This document shows positions 9,295-18,239 of a stretch of DNA of 64,000 nucleotides, piece after piece. The first letter of the stretch is position 1. Every line of letters starts with the position of its first letter. The notes beneath the pieces are model-generated. The model was not told the origin of the DNA. It was given only the letters and a program-made list of their open reading frames with translations, and searched no databases. Source of the stretch: Mycolicibacterium celeriflavum (GTDB taxonomy: Bacteria > Actinomycetota > Actinomycetes > Mycobacteriales > Mycobacteriaceae); NCBI RefSeq assembly GCF_010731795.1, contig NZ_AP022591.1, positions 310,001-374,000 on the forward strand, in the 5' to 3' direction. The translations under genes were made by a program, and so were the position numbers.

Positions 9295-9557
9295 TGAGTA
9301 AGCGGCTGCAAGTCCTGCTGGATGCAGACGAGTGGGATCAGCTCCAGGCGATCGCGCGACGGCATCACACGACCGTCTCGGAGTGGGTCCGTCGCACGCT
9401 GCGTGAGGCGCGGGAGCGAGAGCCGGTGGGCGACCTCCAGACCAAGCTGAGCGTCATTCGCGCCGCGGCACGCCATGAGTTCCCGACCGCTGACATCGAG
9501 CAAATGCTCGACGAAATGGAGCGCGGACACGAGGAGCTTCCGGGAACCGCCCAGTGA
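9294..9557 (+). CDS. vapB: VapB-type antitoxin (ribbon-helix-helix)
   Basis: 87 residues. The N-terminal 45 residues read as a ribbon-helix-helix DNA-binding domain (beta strand KRLQVLLD, helix [12 protein letters not shown], turn, helix [13 protein letters not shown]). The acidic C-terminal tail should wrap the toxin. It overlaps the PIN-domain gene by 4 bp (GTGA), the usual VapBC arrangement, and probably represses its own promoter together with the toxin. It sits in an accessory insertion just downstream of tRNA-Met. Confidence 0.88.
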   Translation: MSKRLQVLLDADEWDQLQAIARRHHTTVSEWVRRTLREAREREPVGDLQTKLSVIRAAARHEFPTADIEQMLDEMERGHEELPGTAQ

Positions 9558-9949
9558 TTCTGGTTGACTCGAACATCCCGATGTATTTGGTCGGTGCTGC
9601 CCATCCCCACAAGCTCGATGCCCAACGCCTTTTGGAATCAGCCCTCTCCGCCGGTCAGCGGCTCGTCGCCGATGTGGAGGTGCTACAGGAGATCTGCCAT
9701 CGCTACGTGGCCGTCAACAGACGCGAGGCGATACAGCCGGCCTTCGACGCAGTGCTTGGCGTGGTCGACGATGTCCTGTCGATCTCGCGGCCCGACGTCG
9801 AGCACGCCAAGGACATCGTGCTGCGCTACCAAAAGCTTTCTGCAAGAGACGCCTTGCATATCGCCGTGATGGCGCGCCACGGCATCACCGACATCATGAG
9901 CTTCGACCGCGGCTTCGACACCTATCCGGGCATCACCCGCCTCGAATAG
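9554..9949 (+). CDS. vapC: VapC-type toxin, PIN-domain ribonuclease
   Basis: 131 residues, GTG start overlapping the antitoxin stop. PIN-domain acidic residues are all visible: Asp5 in ILVDSN, Glu near residue 42 ([10 protein letters not shown]), Asp in SARDALHIA near 99 and Asp in FDRGFD near 117. Such toxins cleave tRNA or rRNA when released from VapB. With all catalytic residues present it should be active. No other gene belongs to the operon. Confidence 0.9.
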   Translation: MILVDSNIPMYLVGAAHPHKLDAQRLLESALSAGQRLVADVEVLQEICHRYVAVNRREAIQPAFDAVLGVVDDVLSISRPDVEHAKDIVLRYQKLSARDALHIAVMARHGITDIMSFDRGFDTYPGITRLE

Positions 9950-9982
9950 ACCGCGCCGTCACCGCTCGGCCGCAAAAATCGG

Positions 9983-10540
9983 CTACGGGTACTCCACGCG
10001 GGGAAACTGTATGGTCTCGGCCTCTTCCTCCGCCTCACGCCGTAGCTTGACTTCGCCCGCCCGGGCCTCGGCGGCCAAGGCTCGGGCTTCGGCGGCCTTG
10101 GCTTGCGCCCACAACTCGGTTGCACGGCTACGCGCTTCGACCGCTTCCGCTCGCATGCGCGCTTCTGGCCCCAGCGGCGGCAGACTGGGCTCGGCGAGCA
10201 TGTTCGCGGCGGCGCTACGCGGTTCATGGCTGCGCACGTGCGCCTGGTGCTCGGCCTCTTCCTGCTGGGTCGCGCAGGCTTCAACGACGATCAAAGCCAG
10301 GCTGGCCAGCACCAGCAGCGGCACGAATACGTACGGGTAAATGGCTACCCCGGCCAAGCCGAGGACCGTCATCGGCACCGCGACCACGCCGACCGCCCAC
10401 GGATACCGCTCGACGAATCCGAGAACCTTGGCCCGCATCGCGACCGCCCGCGCGGCCCACAAGCGAAGATCCGGTCTGCTGGTGACCTTCTTCCAAGACC
10501 CCACGATCCCATCCCTTCGCGGAGGCGCTGATGTTTCCAT
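9983..10540 (-). CDS. Hypothetical membrane protein with Ala/Glu-rich coiled coil
   Basis: 185 residues. Two hydrophobic segments lie at about residues 46-66 and 68-90, after a basic N-terminus. From residue 125 the sequence is a heptad-like run rich in Ala, Glu and Arg (AEAVEARSRATELWAQ and on), predicted to be a cytoplasmic coiled coil. No family is recognised. It is convergent with vapC and may belong to the accessory insertion. Confidence 0.6.
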   Translation of the reverse strand: METSAPPRRDGIVGSWKKVTSRPDLRLWAARAVAMRAKVLGFVERYPWAVGVVAVPMTVLGLAGVAIYPYVFVPLLVLASLALIVVEACATQQEEAEHQAHVRSHEPRSAAANMLAEPSLPPLGPEARMRAEAVEARSRATELWAQAKAAEARALAAEARAGEVKLRREAEEEAETIQFPRVEYP

Positions 10541-10597
10541 TGTGACCGACGGCGCGGCGCCGGGATAGGTGCGACGCGCGTTAGTCGACCGAATCGG

Positions 10598-11308
10598 TCA
10601 GTTGCCGTCTGCGGGCCACAGCAGTGAGTGCCTGACTTCACTGCCTTCGAAACGGAATTCGTGGGCAGGACGTCTCAGCGGCTCGATGGTGCCGTCCGCG
10701 TGCGCGACAACCCCGCCACCAGCGGGAATTCCGAGCCCCGAGGCGGCTCCCTCCAGCAGGTGAACGGTGCGCGACAGCCGCGCCCACTCGGCTCGCTCGT
10801 CGTGTGTGTCGATGACCATGGGGACGAGCTTGAACACATCGAGCACCGTGGTCACAGCGTTGCGGGACGTCTCGACAGGTCCGCAATGCCCGAGCTGGAC
10901 CGCGCCGGCTGAAATGCCCACCAGCACGGCCCCTTGGGCGTATCGGTCCAGGATCACGTCCTTCATACCCGTCTGCTCGAACGTGTCCCAGCCACGACGC
11001 ACGTCGCCGCCGGCGAGGACGATCAGCTGGGCGCGGTCCAGGAACGCGCGGTCGTCGGGGCCGAACGACGAATCGATCATGCGGCGGTCGGCGATTCCGA
11101 CCGAATCCACCGCCGCCTCGAAGATTTCGTAGTACTCCGGGCGGTCCCCGTTCGAGGCACCGATGTAGGCCGCGCTGACTGGTGTGTCGCAAACCAAACC
11201 GTCGAGGGCCGCATCAAGGAGCAGTCGGTCCTGTCGCTTCCAGAACAGCAGTTGACTGTCCGCCAGCAGATAAAGCGGTTGGAACTGAGCCGCCGTCTGA
11301 GCCGTCAT
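10598..11308 (-). CDS. Peptidase E / cyanophycinase-like (family S51) protein
   Basis: 236 residues. The nucleophile motif GISAGAVQLG near residue 132 and the preceding LIVLAGGD strand match the S51 class, a serine variant of the glutamine-amidotransferase fold that cleaves aspartyl dipeptides or cyanophycin-like polymers. It has no signal peptide. The ATG overlaps the stop of the upstream cell-wall hydrolase gene by 4 bp (11305-11308), so the two are translationally coupled. A cytoplasmic peptide-recycling role fits; the substrate is unknown. Confidence 0.7.
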   Translation of the reverse strand: MTAQTAAQFQPLYLLADSQLLFWKRQDRLLLDAALDGLVCDTPVSAAYIGASNGDRPEYYEIFEAAVDSVGIADRRMIDSSFGPDDRAFLDRAQLIVLAGGDVRRGWDTFEQTGMKDVILDRYAQGAVLVGISAGAVQLGHCGPVETSRNAVTTVLDVFKLVPMVIDTHDERAEWARLSRTVHLLEGAASGLGIPAGGGVVAHADGTIEPLRRPAHEFRFEGSEVRHSLLWPADGN

Positions 11309-12957
11309 CGAGTCGGCCGCAGTACGACCACCCCGGGCACGTCGCGCAGATAGTCCTGCAACGGGGTGTCGACGACCTTCTCATCGGCGCTCAGGGACGA
11401 GGCGTTCCGCACCACGGGCCCATCCGGCGTGTCGATGAATATGCCCACATGCGTGACGTCGAGGCCGCCGTCTTCGGCATACGCCCCGATGTAGTCGCCG
11501 GTCCGCAGTTGGCTCAGCACGCCGCCGTCGACCTGTGCACTCGGAATGTAGGACACGGTTCGCGGCACGACGGGCAACCCGGGCAGGTACAGCCCGCCGC
11601 TATCCTTTTCGTTCAGGTTCTTCTGTACCGCAACGGCGTTGGGGCTCAGGCTCATCGTGATGTCGGTGGCGATCGCGTGCGTGCCCGCGGCCCAGTCGGT
11701 GAAGAAGTGTTTGCGGTTCGGGAAGCTCACGACGCCGTCGCGGTACCGGACCTCGACCAGTGCGGCGATGAACTCATCGCGGTTTCCCGCCCGCTTCAGC
11801 GCCTCGACGTAATCGGCATACGTGAAACAGTCGACGCTGGACAGTTCGACCACGAGCTTTTCGGGCTCGCTCGCGGAACCGACGAGAGTGTCTGCGCCAT
11901 AAGGCGTGTCGAGGAACAGCCGGGAAATCGTGTCGGACATCTCGGTCGGGGGTGCGCCGGCCGCACCGTTCCTGACGGTCAGCAGCCTCTCGAGTATCTG
12001 CGCGCTCTGTTCGGAGATCTGCACATCAGGCGACGACTTCGCCGACGACGCAAGGTAAGTCGCGACGGGTATCGGGGAGGTCTCGGAATAGCCGACCGGT
12101 AGATGCACATCACCGGCCGTCGACAGGTAGTACACCTCCCACCGGTGATAGCCGGCGAAGGCGGCGGGATCGGCGGCGAGAACCGCGGCGTAGTCGCTGA
12201 CCGCCCGCACGTAGTTGTTCGAGTTGTTGTACCGGTACAGCGCGTAATCGCGGTCGCTGGCGAACCCGTTGGCGGCGAGGTAGCGACCGGCCGCCATGAT
12301 GCTGTCGCGCGGCGAGAGAATGTCCCCGCCGGCGCCGTAGGCGGCGAATGTCGAGGGCATGAACTGCATCGGGCCCTGAGCGCCCGCGGCGCTCACTCCT
12401 GCCACCCGCCCGAATGCGGTCTCGATGAGGTGGATCGCCGCCAAGAAGTTCCAGCCGACGCCGAACTCGGATTCGGCCTGGCGGTAGTAGTCCATCAGTT
12501 CGGCGGCGGGTGTGGGCGGGACGATCCGCCACGCAGGCAACGTGTCCTTCGGTCGGCTCATCACACCGAGTTCTCGACGCGCGTTGACGTTGTGGTCGTA
12601 GATCTGCAGGAGCTCCGGCGGGATTCGCGGGCGCACGATCGGATCCCACTCGGGATGCCGACCCAGCGCACGGTATGCCGCTTGCTGGCGATGCGCCGCC
12701 GCGGTCATCAGCGCCGCGGAGGACGACGGGTCGCGCAGCGCGCGTTCGTCGGCGACCAGATCGTCGGCCATGCGCGCTGGGTCCGACGCGAGTTCGCGAG
12801 ACGGGATCTCGGGCGCGGGCGGCGGTGCGGGAGCAGTGGTCGCCGACGCGCCGGTGGTGGGCGACGGCGCGTCCGATCCCGCGGCGCAGCCGACGAGAGC
12901 GAACACCGTCGCGACGGCGAGCGCCCCGACGCGCCGAAATGCCGAGATCTCCGACAT
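11305..12957 (-). CDS. Lipoprotein cell-wall hydrolase: lytic transglycosylase fused to DUF1460 (NlpC/P60-like)
   Basis: 550 residues from the ATG at 12957; an upstream ATG at 13077 would overlap the divergent acyl-CoA dehydrogenase gene. A lipoprotein signal ends in LVGCAAG (Cys near residue 21), followed by a Pro/Ala/Thr linker. Residues about 145-270 are a lytic transglycosylase domain (catalytic Glu in HLIETAFG, then AQGPMQFMPSTFAAYG). Residues about 335-550 match DUF1460, an amidase-like NlpC/P60 relative (Cys in VDCFTYADYVEAL, His in DVTHVGIF). The product should cut both glycan strands and peptide stems outside the membrane. Confidence 0.82.
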   Translation of the reverse strand: MSEISAFRRVGALAVATVFALVGCAAGSDAPSPTTGASATTAPAPPPAPEIPSRELASDPARMADDLVADERALRDPSSSAALMTAAAHRQQAAYRALGRHPEWDPIVRPRIPPELLQIYDHNVNARRELGVMSRPKDTLPAWRIVPPTPAAELMDYYRQAESEFGVGWNFLAAIHLIETAFGRVAGVSAAGAQGPMQFMPSTFAAYGAGGDILSPRDSIMAAGRYLAANGFASDRDYALYRYNNSNNYVRAVSDYAAVLAADPAAFAGYHRWEVYYLSTAGDVHLPVGYSETSPIPVATYLASSAKSSPDVQISEQSAQILERLLTVRNGAAGAPPTEMSDTISRLFLDTPYGADTLVGSASEPEKLVVELSSVDCFTYADYVEALKRAGNRDEFIAALVEVRYRDGVVSFPNRKHFFTDWAAGTHAIATDITMSLSPNAVAVQKNLNEKDSGGLYLPGLPVVPRTVSYIPSAQVDGGVLSQLRTGDYIGAYAEDGGLDVTHVGIFIDTPDGPVVRNASSLSADEKVVDTPLQDYLRDVPGVVVLRPTR

Positions 12958-13057
12958 GGTCCTCCTACCCCCGTTAGCGTGGCGCCGTGTCCAGATCGGG
13001 CCGATCCGCTGGACCGGACGATACCCGGCCGGGATAGAGAAACGTCGGGAGGCGAAC

Positions 13058-14338
13058 ATGGCGTGGGATTTCAGCACCGACCCCGATTTTCAAGAAAAGC
13101 TGGACTGGGTCAAGCAGTTCTGCGAGGAAAAGGTCGAGCCACTGGACCACGTGTTTCCTTACGCGGTGCGATCACCCGATCCGGCGGTCAAGGCCTACGT
13201 GCGCGAGCTCCAGCAGGAGGTCAGGGATCAGGGCCTGTGGGCGATCTTCCTCGACAAGGACCTTGGCGGGCCGGGCTTCGGCCAGCTCAAGCTCGGCCTG
13301 CTCAACGAAATCATCGGCCGCTACGCCAGCGCCCCGCACATGTTCGGGGCATCGGCGCCGGACACCGGAAACATGGAAATGCTGGCCGCATACGGCACCG
13401 ACGAACAGAAAGAACGGTGGCTCAAGCCGCTGCTGAATCAGGACATGTTCTCGGCGTACTCGATGACCGAGCCGCAGGGTGGCAGCGACCCTAACCTGTT
13501 CAAGACCCACGCCGTCCGAGACGGCGACGAATGGGTGATCAACGGTGAGAAGTGGTTCACCTCGGCAGGCCGCGTCGCCGACATCTTGTTTGTGATGTGT
13601 ACCAACGGCATGTTCGTCGTTCCGCGCAAGACGCCCGGCGTCGAGATCATGCCCGAGCCGCGCAACCACAACCACATCGTCTACCGCGACGTGCGGGTGC
13701 CGCTCGACCATCTCCTCGGCCCGGAGAACGGCGCAAAGGTGTTGGCGCAGCGCCGACTCGGCGGCGGGCGCATCCACCACGCCATGCGCACGATCGCGCA
13801 GTGCAAGCTGGCCTTCGACATGATGTGCGAGCGCGCGCTGAGCCGCGAATCGCACGGCAAGGTCATCGCCGAACACCAGATGGTGCAGGAGAAGATCGCC
13901 GAGTCCTACGCGATGATCAAGATGCTGCGCCTGTTCGTGCTGGAGACGGCGTGGAAGATCGACAACACCTCCACGCAGGAGGCCCGCACCGAGATCGCCG
14001 CCGTCAAGTTCACGATGGCCAAGGTGCTGCGGGAGGTGTCGTTCAACGCGCTGCACATCCTCGGGTCGCTCGGTACCACCGATCTCACTCCGATCCAGGC
14101 GATGTACGCCGGCGCCCCGACGATGGGCATCGCCGACGGCGTCGACGAGGTGCACAAGGCCACGGTCGCGCGGCGCGTGCTGCGCGACTATCAGCCGCAT
14201 GACGGCGATTTCCCGACCGAATTCCTGCCCTACAAGCGGGAGCAGGCGCGCCAAAAGATGAAGCCCGTGCTCGACGCCAGACCGGAATTGGCGGCCGCCG
14301 CCGAGGCGTACCAGAAGTATCTGTCGCAGCGCCGCTGA
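13058..14338 (+). CDS. Acyl-CoA dehydrogenase (FadE family)
   Basis: 426 residues; ATG at 13058 preceded by GGGAGG. The middle domain has YSMTEPQGGSDP and the FAD-binding and substrate strand IVYRDVRVPLDHLLG, and the C-terminal helical domain has QMVQEKIAESYAMI and ILGSLGTTDLTPIQ. It oxidises acyl-CoA thioesters to enoyl-CoA, passing electrons to an electron-transfer flavoprotein. Chain-length preference cannot be read. It is transcribed away from the cell-wall hydrolase gene across a 100-bp gap. Confidence 0.88.
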   Translation: MAWDFSTDPDFQEKLDWVKQFCEEKVEPLDHVFPYAVRSPDPAVKAYVRELQQEVRDQGLWAIFLDKDLGGPGFGQLKLGLLNEIIGRYASAPHMFGASAPDTGNMEMLAAYGTDEQKERWLKPLLNQDMFSAYSMTEPQGGSDPNLFKTHAVRDGDEWVINGEKWFTSAGRVADILFVMCTNGMFVVPRKTPGVEIMPEPRNHNHIVYRDVRVPLDHLLGPENGAKVLAQRRLGGGRIHHAMRTIAQCKLAFDMMCERALSRESHGKVIAEHQMVQEKIAESYAMIKMLRLFVLETAWKIDNTSTQEARTEIAAVKFTMAKVLREVSFNALHILGSLGTTDLTPIQAMYAGAPTMGIADGVDEVHKATVARRVLRDYQPHDGDFPTEFLPYKREQARQKMKPVLDARPELAAAAEAYQKYLSQRR

Positions 14339-14360
14339 GCTTCGCGCCTACTGTGAAGGC

Positions 14361-14549
14361 ATGAGGTTCGCCATCGCCCTAATCGGCGTGATTGTCGCGT
14401 TGTTCGGCCTGCTGTTCACACTCCAAGGATTCGGTGTGGTCGGCGGCAGCCCGATGAGCAACACCACCACCTGGTCGATCCTCGGACCGATCATCGCGCT
14501 GATCGGCGTCGCGCTCGCGGTCGGTGGTCTTCGCCGCCGCAGGCCTTAG
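14361..14549 (+). CDS. Small two-helix membrane protein
   Basis: 62 residues, starting 22 bp after the acyl-CoA dehydrogenase. Two hydrophobic helices (about 3-25 and 39-57) are joined by a short polar loop, and the chain ends in a positive tail (GGLRRRRP), consistent with both ends in the cytoplasm. No family is recognised. The 276 bp after it, up to 14825, hold no gene that I can support. Confidence 0.6.
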   Translation: MRFAIALIGVIVALFGLLFTLQGFGVVGGSPMSNTTTWSILGPIIALIGVALAVGGLRRRRP

Positions 14550-14825
14550 CTCGCAAGCCTGTCAGCCGGGTCCGACACCCGACTCACGCACCGCCTCTCT
14601 GAGGCCCACAGGCACCACAGGCCACACCGCTAGCACCTTTAACTTCTGTTCGCTACGGTCGCCCGAGCGTCGACCGTCGACCTGTAACGCCTGGGTCCTT
14701 TCAGCGATGAATCTTCTGAGACCGGAGCGTCGGGGGCGCCGCAGGCGAACCTCCAGTTGCCCAAAATTCGTAGCGTCGGGGGAGCGGCGGATGAACGCCG
14801 CCCATGAGAAGGGAGTCGATGCACG

Positions 14826-16493
14826 ATGGGTGCACCGCTGGATGATTTCCACAGGCGAGGCATCGCCGCGCTGGCGTCGGGGGTGGTGATCTCCCTGACC
14901 GCGCTGACCGCTGGTGTCGCTCCCGCCATTGCAAAGCCGGACTCCGACGACGTCGTGACGACGGTCGCGCCGGAACCGAAGGTGAGTGCTCCCGAGCCCG
15001 AGGTGACGGCCGAAAAGCCGGCGCGCGAGCCCGTCGTGCCCGAAGCGCCGCAGACGCACGACGCACCGCAGCCGCAGGAGCCGCAGACGCAGGATCCGGT
15101 CGTCGTGGAACCGGAGCCGGCACCCGAACCCAAGCCGGCACCCGAACCCAAGCCGGCACCCGAACCCGAGCCGGAACCGGCGCCCGAGCCGGAGCCGGAG
15201 CCCCAAACGGCGGCCCCGCCGACGACCACCGCGGCGGCGCCGACTGGCGAACCCACCGAGCCGAGCGCCGAGCCGTCGACGACCGTCGAGCGGGCTCCGG
15301 CGACGTCGGCCGCACCGACCACCACCGGCGTTGCTCCGGCGACCGCGCCCGAAGCCAGCGAGTCGGCTGATCCGTCCACGACGTCCACATCGGCCGCGCT
15401 CGTTCCGGCTACGGACAGCGCGGCACCGACGTCGACTGACCGCTCCGAGACGCCGACCAGCGGATCGGAGGCCATCGCCACCGAGCAGGACGGCGAGCAG
15501 TCCGAAACTCCGACGGTGTCCATCGAGCAGGCCGCCAAGGAAATCGAACTGCTGGCCCCGGAGACGCTCGAGGCTCCGGCCGAAAACATCCAGCTCGCCA
15601 AGAAATCCGAACCGATCTTCGAGCCGGAGCCCGCCGCGGCACCCGAGGAGGACGTCAACGCGTTCAAGCAGTCGGTAGACCTGACCCTGGGCCTGAACGG
15701 CCTTGAAGCCAGCACCAGCGCGAAGGTCGAGTTGGAGGCCAAGCGCGACCGCGACTTCGAGTTGGTCAGCAATGTGCGCCAGTGGCGGCCGGACTGGATC
15801 GAGTACGACCAGTACTACCGGCCGGTGCTGATGAACCCGTTCCGGGCACCGGTGCGCATCGTCTACGTCTACGACATGCGGCCCCGCATCGTGTACATCC
15901 CGCCGCTGTCACGGCTCGTGATCGAAGCGGCTCAGTTCGCGGCCTACAGCTTCACGGCGGCGGTGCTCAGCCCGATCAACATGGCGGCCAACTTCGCGCG
16001 GGCGGCGACCAACATCGCGGTCGGCAGCTTCTTCGGCGGTGGCTACTTCCCGGGCGTCGGGCTGCCGTTGCCGCCGCCTCCGCCACCGGTGCTGCGCTAC
16101 GACAACGTGCCGGTTTTGGTGAACTACTCCAACGCTCGGTACGAGCCGTTCCGGGTACGCCAGATCGTCGACGTCGGTGAGGACCCCGTCTACGGTGGCC
16201 GCAAGGTGCTGCTCGACGGGGCGACGCCGGCCTGGGGCGAGTGGACCCAGACGGCAAGCGGGGAACGCCAATTCGAGGTGCACAGGACGCAGCAGTTCCC
16301 CGGTTTGAGTGAACCGGCCGAGGGCCCGCTGCCCGGCGACTACCGGCTTCGACTCGCTTCGGACGAGGCGGCGACCGGCGGCCTCACCGGCCGGGACATC
16401 TTCCTGATGGTGTCGGCCGGCGTGATCGGCACGCTGGGCTTCGGCGCGATCGGTCTGGCGTTCTTCCTCGGACGTCGGCGGCCGGAGCACTGA
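14826..16493 (+). CDS. Secreted Pro/Glu-rich protein with C-terminal membrane anchor
   Basis: 555 residues; ATG at 14826 preceded by GGGAG 10 bp upstream. A signal peptide ends near AIAKP (residue 37). Residues about 45-200 are low-complexity Pro/Glu then Thr/Ala/Pro, including PAPEPK repeats. From about residue 270 comes a conserved-looking folded domain (QWRPDWIEYDQYYRPVLMNP, then PPPPPVLRYDNVPVLVNYS). One hydrophobic helix (about 525-548) and a GRRRPEH tail end the chain, so the protein is exported, spans the wall with its stalk and stays anchored. Function unknown. Confidence 0.7.
   Translation: MGAPLDDFHRRGIAALASGVVISLTALTAGVAPAIAKPDSDDVVTTVAPEPKVSAPEPEVTAEKPAREPVVPEAPQTHDAPQPQEPQTQDPVVVEPEPAPEPKPAPEPKPAPEPEPEPAPEPEPEPQTAAPPTTTAAAPTGEPTEPSAEPSTTVERAPATSAAPTTTGVAPATAPEASESADPSTTSTSAALVPATDSAAPTSTDRSETPTSGSEAIATEQDGEQSETPTVSIEQAAKEIELLAPETLEAPAENIQLAKKSEPIFEPEPAAAPEEDVNAFKQSVDLTLGLNGLEASTSAKVELEAKRDRDFELVSNVRQWRPDWIEYDQYYRPVLMNPFRAPVRIVYVYDMRPRIVYIPPLSRLVIEAAQFAAYSFTAAVLSPINMAANFARAATNIAVGSFFGGGYFPGVGLPLPPPPPPVLRYDNVPVLVNYSNARYEPFRVRQIVDVGEDPVYGGRKVLLDGATPAWGEWTQTASGERQFEVHRTQQFPGLSEPAEGPLPGDYRLRLASDEAATGGLTGRDIFLMVSAGVIGTLGFGAIGLAFFLGRRRPEH
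15117..15170 (+). repeat. Three tandem 18-bp units coding for PAPEPK
   Basis: The unit CCGGCACCCGAACCCAAG occurs at 15117-15134 and 15135-15152, with a third, slightly changed copy to 15170. Exact copies suggest recent slippage inside the Pro/Glu stalk of the surrounding gene. Confidence 0.8.
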
Positions 16494-16539
16494 GCACGAA
16501 GACGGTGCACAGGCGTCAACGAGCGGGCATGATGGAGTG

Positions 16540-18183
16540 ATGCCCGAGGTGCGTGTTGGGCCCCTGCTCCGCCACGTCGGCGAAACGGACGCGACCGTCT
16601 GGGTCGAGACGGATGTGCGTTGTCGTGTCGAGGTTCTCGGTAACTCCGCCAACACCTTTGAGGTCGAGGGCCACCATTTCGCGATCGTCTGCGTGGCGGG
16701 CCTGGACCCGGACCGCGAACACCCCTACGAGGTCCATCTCGACGGCGCAAAGGCGTGGCCGCCCGACGACTACGAGTTCCCGCAGCCGCGCATCCGGCTG
16801 ATGCCGCGCGACGGCTCCCTGCGGCTGTTGTTCGGGTCGTGCCGCTGTTCGGCGCCGCACCGTCCGCCCTACACCTATCAACACTGGTGGCATCCCAAGG
16901 GCAAGGGCATCGACGTGTTGCGCACCTACGGCATGCGGATGCTGCGGCAGCCGTCGGCGCTGTGGCCCGACGCGCTGCTGATGATGGGCGACCAGCTCTA
17001 CGCCGATCAGGTCAACGACACGATCCGGGACCTCGTCGCCGAGCGCGAGGTACACGCCAACGGGCCGGTCGAGGTGCTCGAGGACTTCGAGGAGTACTGC
17101 ATCGGCTACTGGGACGCCTGGAGCGACCCGGTGGTGCGGTGGATGCTGTCCACGCTGCCGACGTCGATGATGTTCGACGACCACGAGATCAACGACAAGT
17201 GGAACACCTCGCAGGCGTGGCTGGAGGAGAAGCGCAAGACCGACTGGTACGAGACCCGGATCATCGGCGGGTTGATGGCCTATTGGATCTACCAGCATCT
17301 GGGCAACATGTCGCCTCAGGAGCTCGCCGACGACGACACGTTCCAGCAGGTCCTGGCCAGCCGTGACGGCACCGAGCCGATCAGGCTGCTCGCCAAACGG
17401 GCCGAAAGCGACGAGGGCGCTTCACGATTCAGCATGTGCCGCGATCTCGGCTCGTCGCGGCTCATCGTCGCCGACTCGCGTACCGGCAGACAACTGCAAC
17501 CGGGCCGGCGCCGCATCATGACCGACGAGGAATGGGAGTGGATCACGGCCAAGGTCGACGGCGACTACGACCACCTGCTGTTCGCGAGCTCGCTGCCGAT
17601 CCTGTTGCCCTACGGCATGCATCACATCGAGGGCTGGACCGAAGCGGTCACCGACGGCGCCTGGGGCCGACGGCTCACCGGGCTCGGCGAGAAGGTGCGC
17701 ATCGCGGCGAACCTCGACCACTGGGCCTGCTTCCAGTACAGCTTCCGGCGGTTCGAGGAGCTGGTGATCGACGTCGCCACCGGCAAACGGGGCGAGGCTC
17801 CGCAGTCGATGGTCATGTTCGGCGGCGACGTCCACCACTGCTGGGTGTCGGAGATCGAGCTACCGCAGGACGCGCCGAACGCGTTGACCAAGGTGTGGCA
17901 GGTGGTGTGCTCGGGGCTGCGCAAGGAGCCGTCGGCGGTGGAGCGAATGGTGTTGCGGCTCGGCCATACTCGGGCGGCGGAGGCGGTCGGCAAGCTGTTG
18001 GTCAAGACCACGGACGTGGGCATGCCGCGGCTGCGGTGGCGGCCGGTCACGATGCCGCACTTCCGTAATCAGGTCGGCACGCTGGAGATCGCCGGCGGCG
18101 AGATGGGCGTGCGGATCGAAAAGATCAGCGGCGGCTGGCGTAAACCGCGCCTCACCACGGTGATCGAGCACAAACTGCTCTGA
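16540..18183 (+). CDS. PhoD-like metallophosphatase
   Basis: 547 residues from the ATG at 16540; a GTG one codon earlier is also possible. Metal-binding motifs of the PhoD family are present: GSCRCSAPH near 98, MMGDQLYADQ near 147, FDDHEINDKWN near 211 and MFGGDVHHCWVSEIE near 425. An N-terminal fibronectin-like domain (residues 1-90) is typical. There is no Tat or Sec signal, unlike secreted Bacillus PhoD, so it probably acts inside the cell as a phosphodiesterase or phosphatase. Convergent with the following SDR gene. Confidence 0.85.
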   Translation: MPEVRVGPLLRHVGETDATVWVETDVRCRVEVLGNSANTFEVEGHHFAIVCVAGLDPDREHPYEVHLDGAKAWPPDDYEFPQPRIRLMPRDGSLRLLFGSCRCSAPHRPPYTYQHWWHPKGKGIDVLRTYGMRMLRQPSALWPDALLMMGDQLYADQVNDTIRDLVAEREVHANGPVEVLEDFEEYCIGYWDAWSDPVVRWMLSTLPTSMMFDDHEINDKWNTSQAWLEEKRKTDWYETRIIGGLMAYWIYQHLGNMSPQELADDDTFQQVLASRDGTEPIRLLAKRAESDEGASRFSMCRDLGSSRLIVADSRTGRQLQPGRRRIMTDEEWEWITAKVDGDYDHLLFASSLPILLPYGMHHIEGWTEAVTDGAWGRRLTGLGEKVRIAANLDHWACFQYSFRRFEELVIDVATGKRGEAPQSMVMFGGDVHHCWVSEIELPQDAPNALTKVWQVVCSGLRKEPSAVERMVLRLGHTRAAEAVGKLLVKTTDVGMPRLRWRPVTMPHFRNQVGTLEIAGGEMGVRIEKISGGWRKPRLTTVIEHKLL

Positions 18184-18189
18184 TCGTGA

Positions 18190-18234
18190 TTTCGGTGCGC
18201 TACCGATCGCTCAGCGACTGTTAAGACACCGAAA
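18190..18234. terminator. Inverted repeat between convergent genes
   Basis: TTTCGGTG at 18190-18197 pairs with CACCGAAA at 18227-18234 across a 29-nt loop. It fills the short space between the convergent phosphatase and SDR genes. Part of it (AGCGACTGTT, then GACACCGAA) recurs after glpD at 40221-40242, so it belongs to a small repeat family. Confidence 0.5.
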
Positions 18235-18239
18235 CCGCT

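Noticed and set aside
12103..13494. Plus-strand open frame of 463 codons opposite the transglycosylase gene
   Set aside because: The composition is that of an antisense shadow, it runs into the acyl-CoA dehydrogenase in a wrong frame, and the minus strand has a lipobox and two enzymatic domains.
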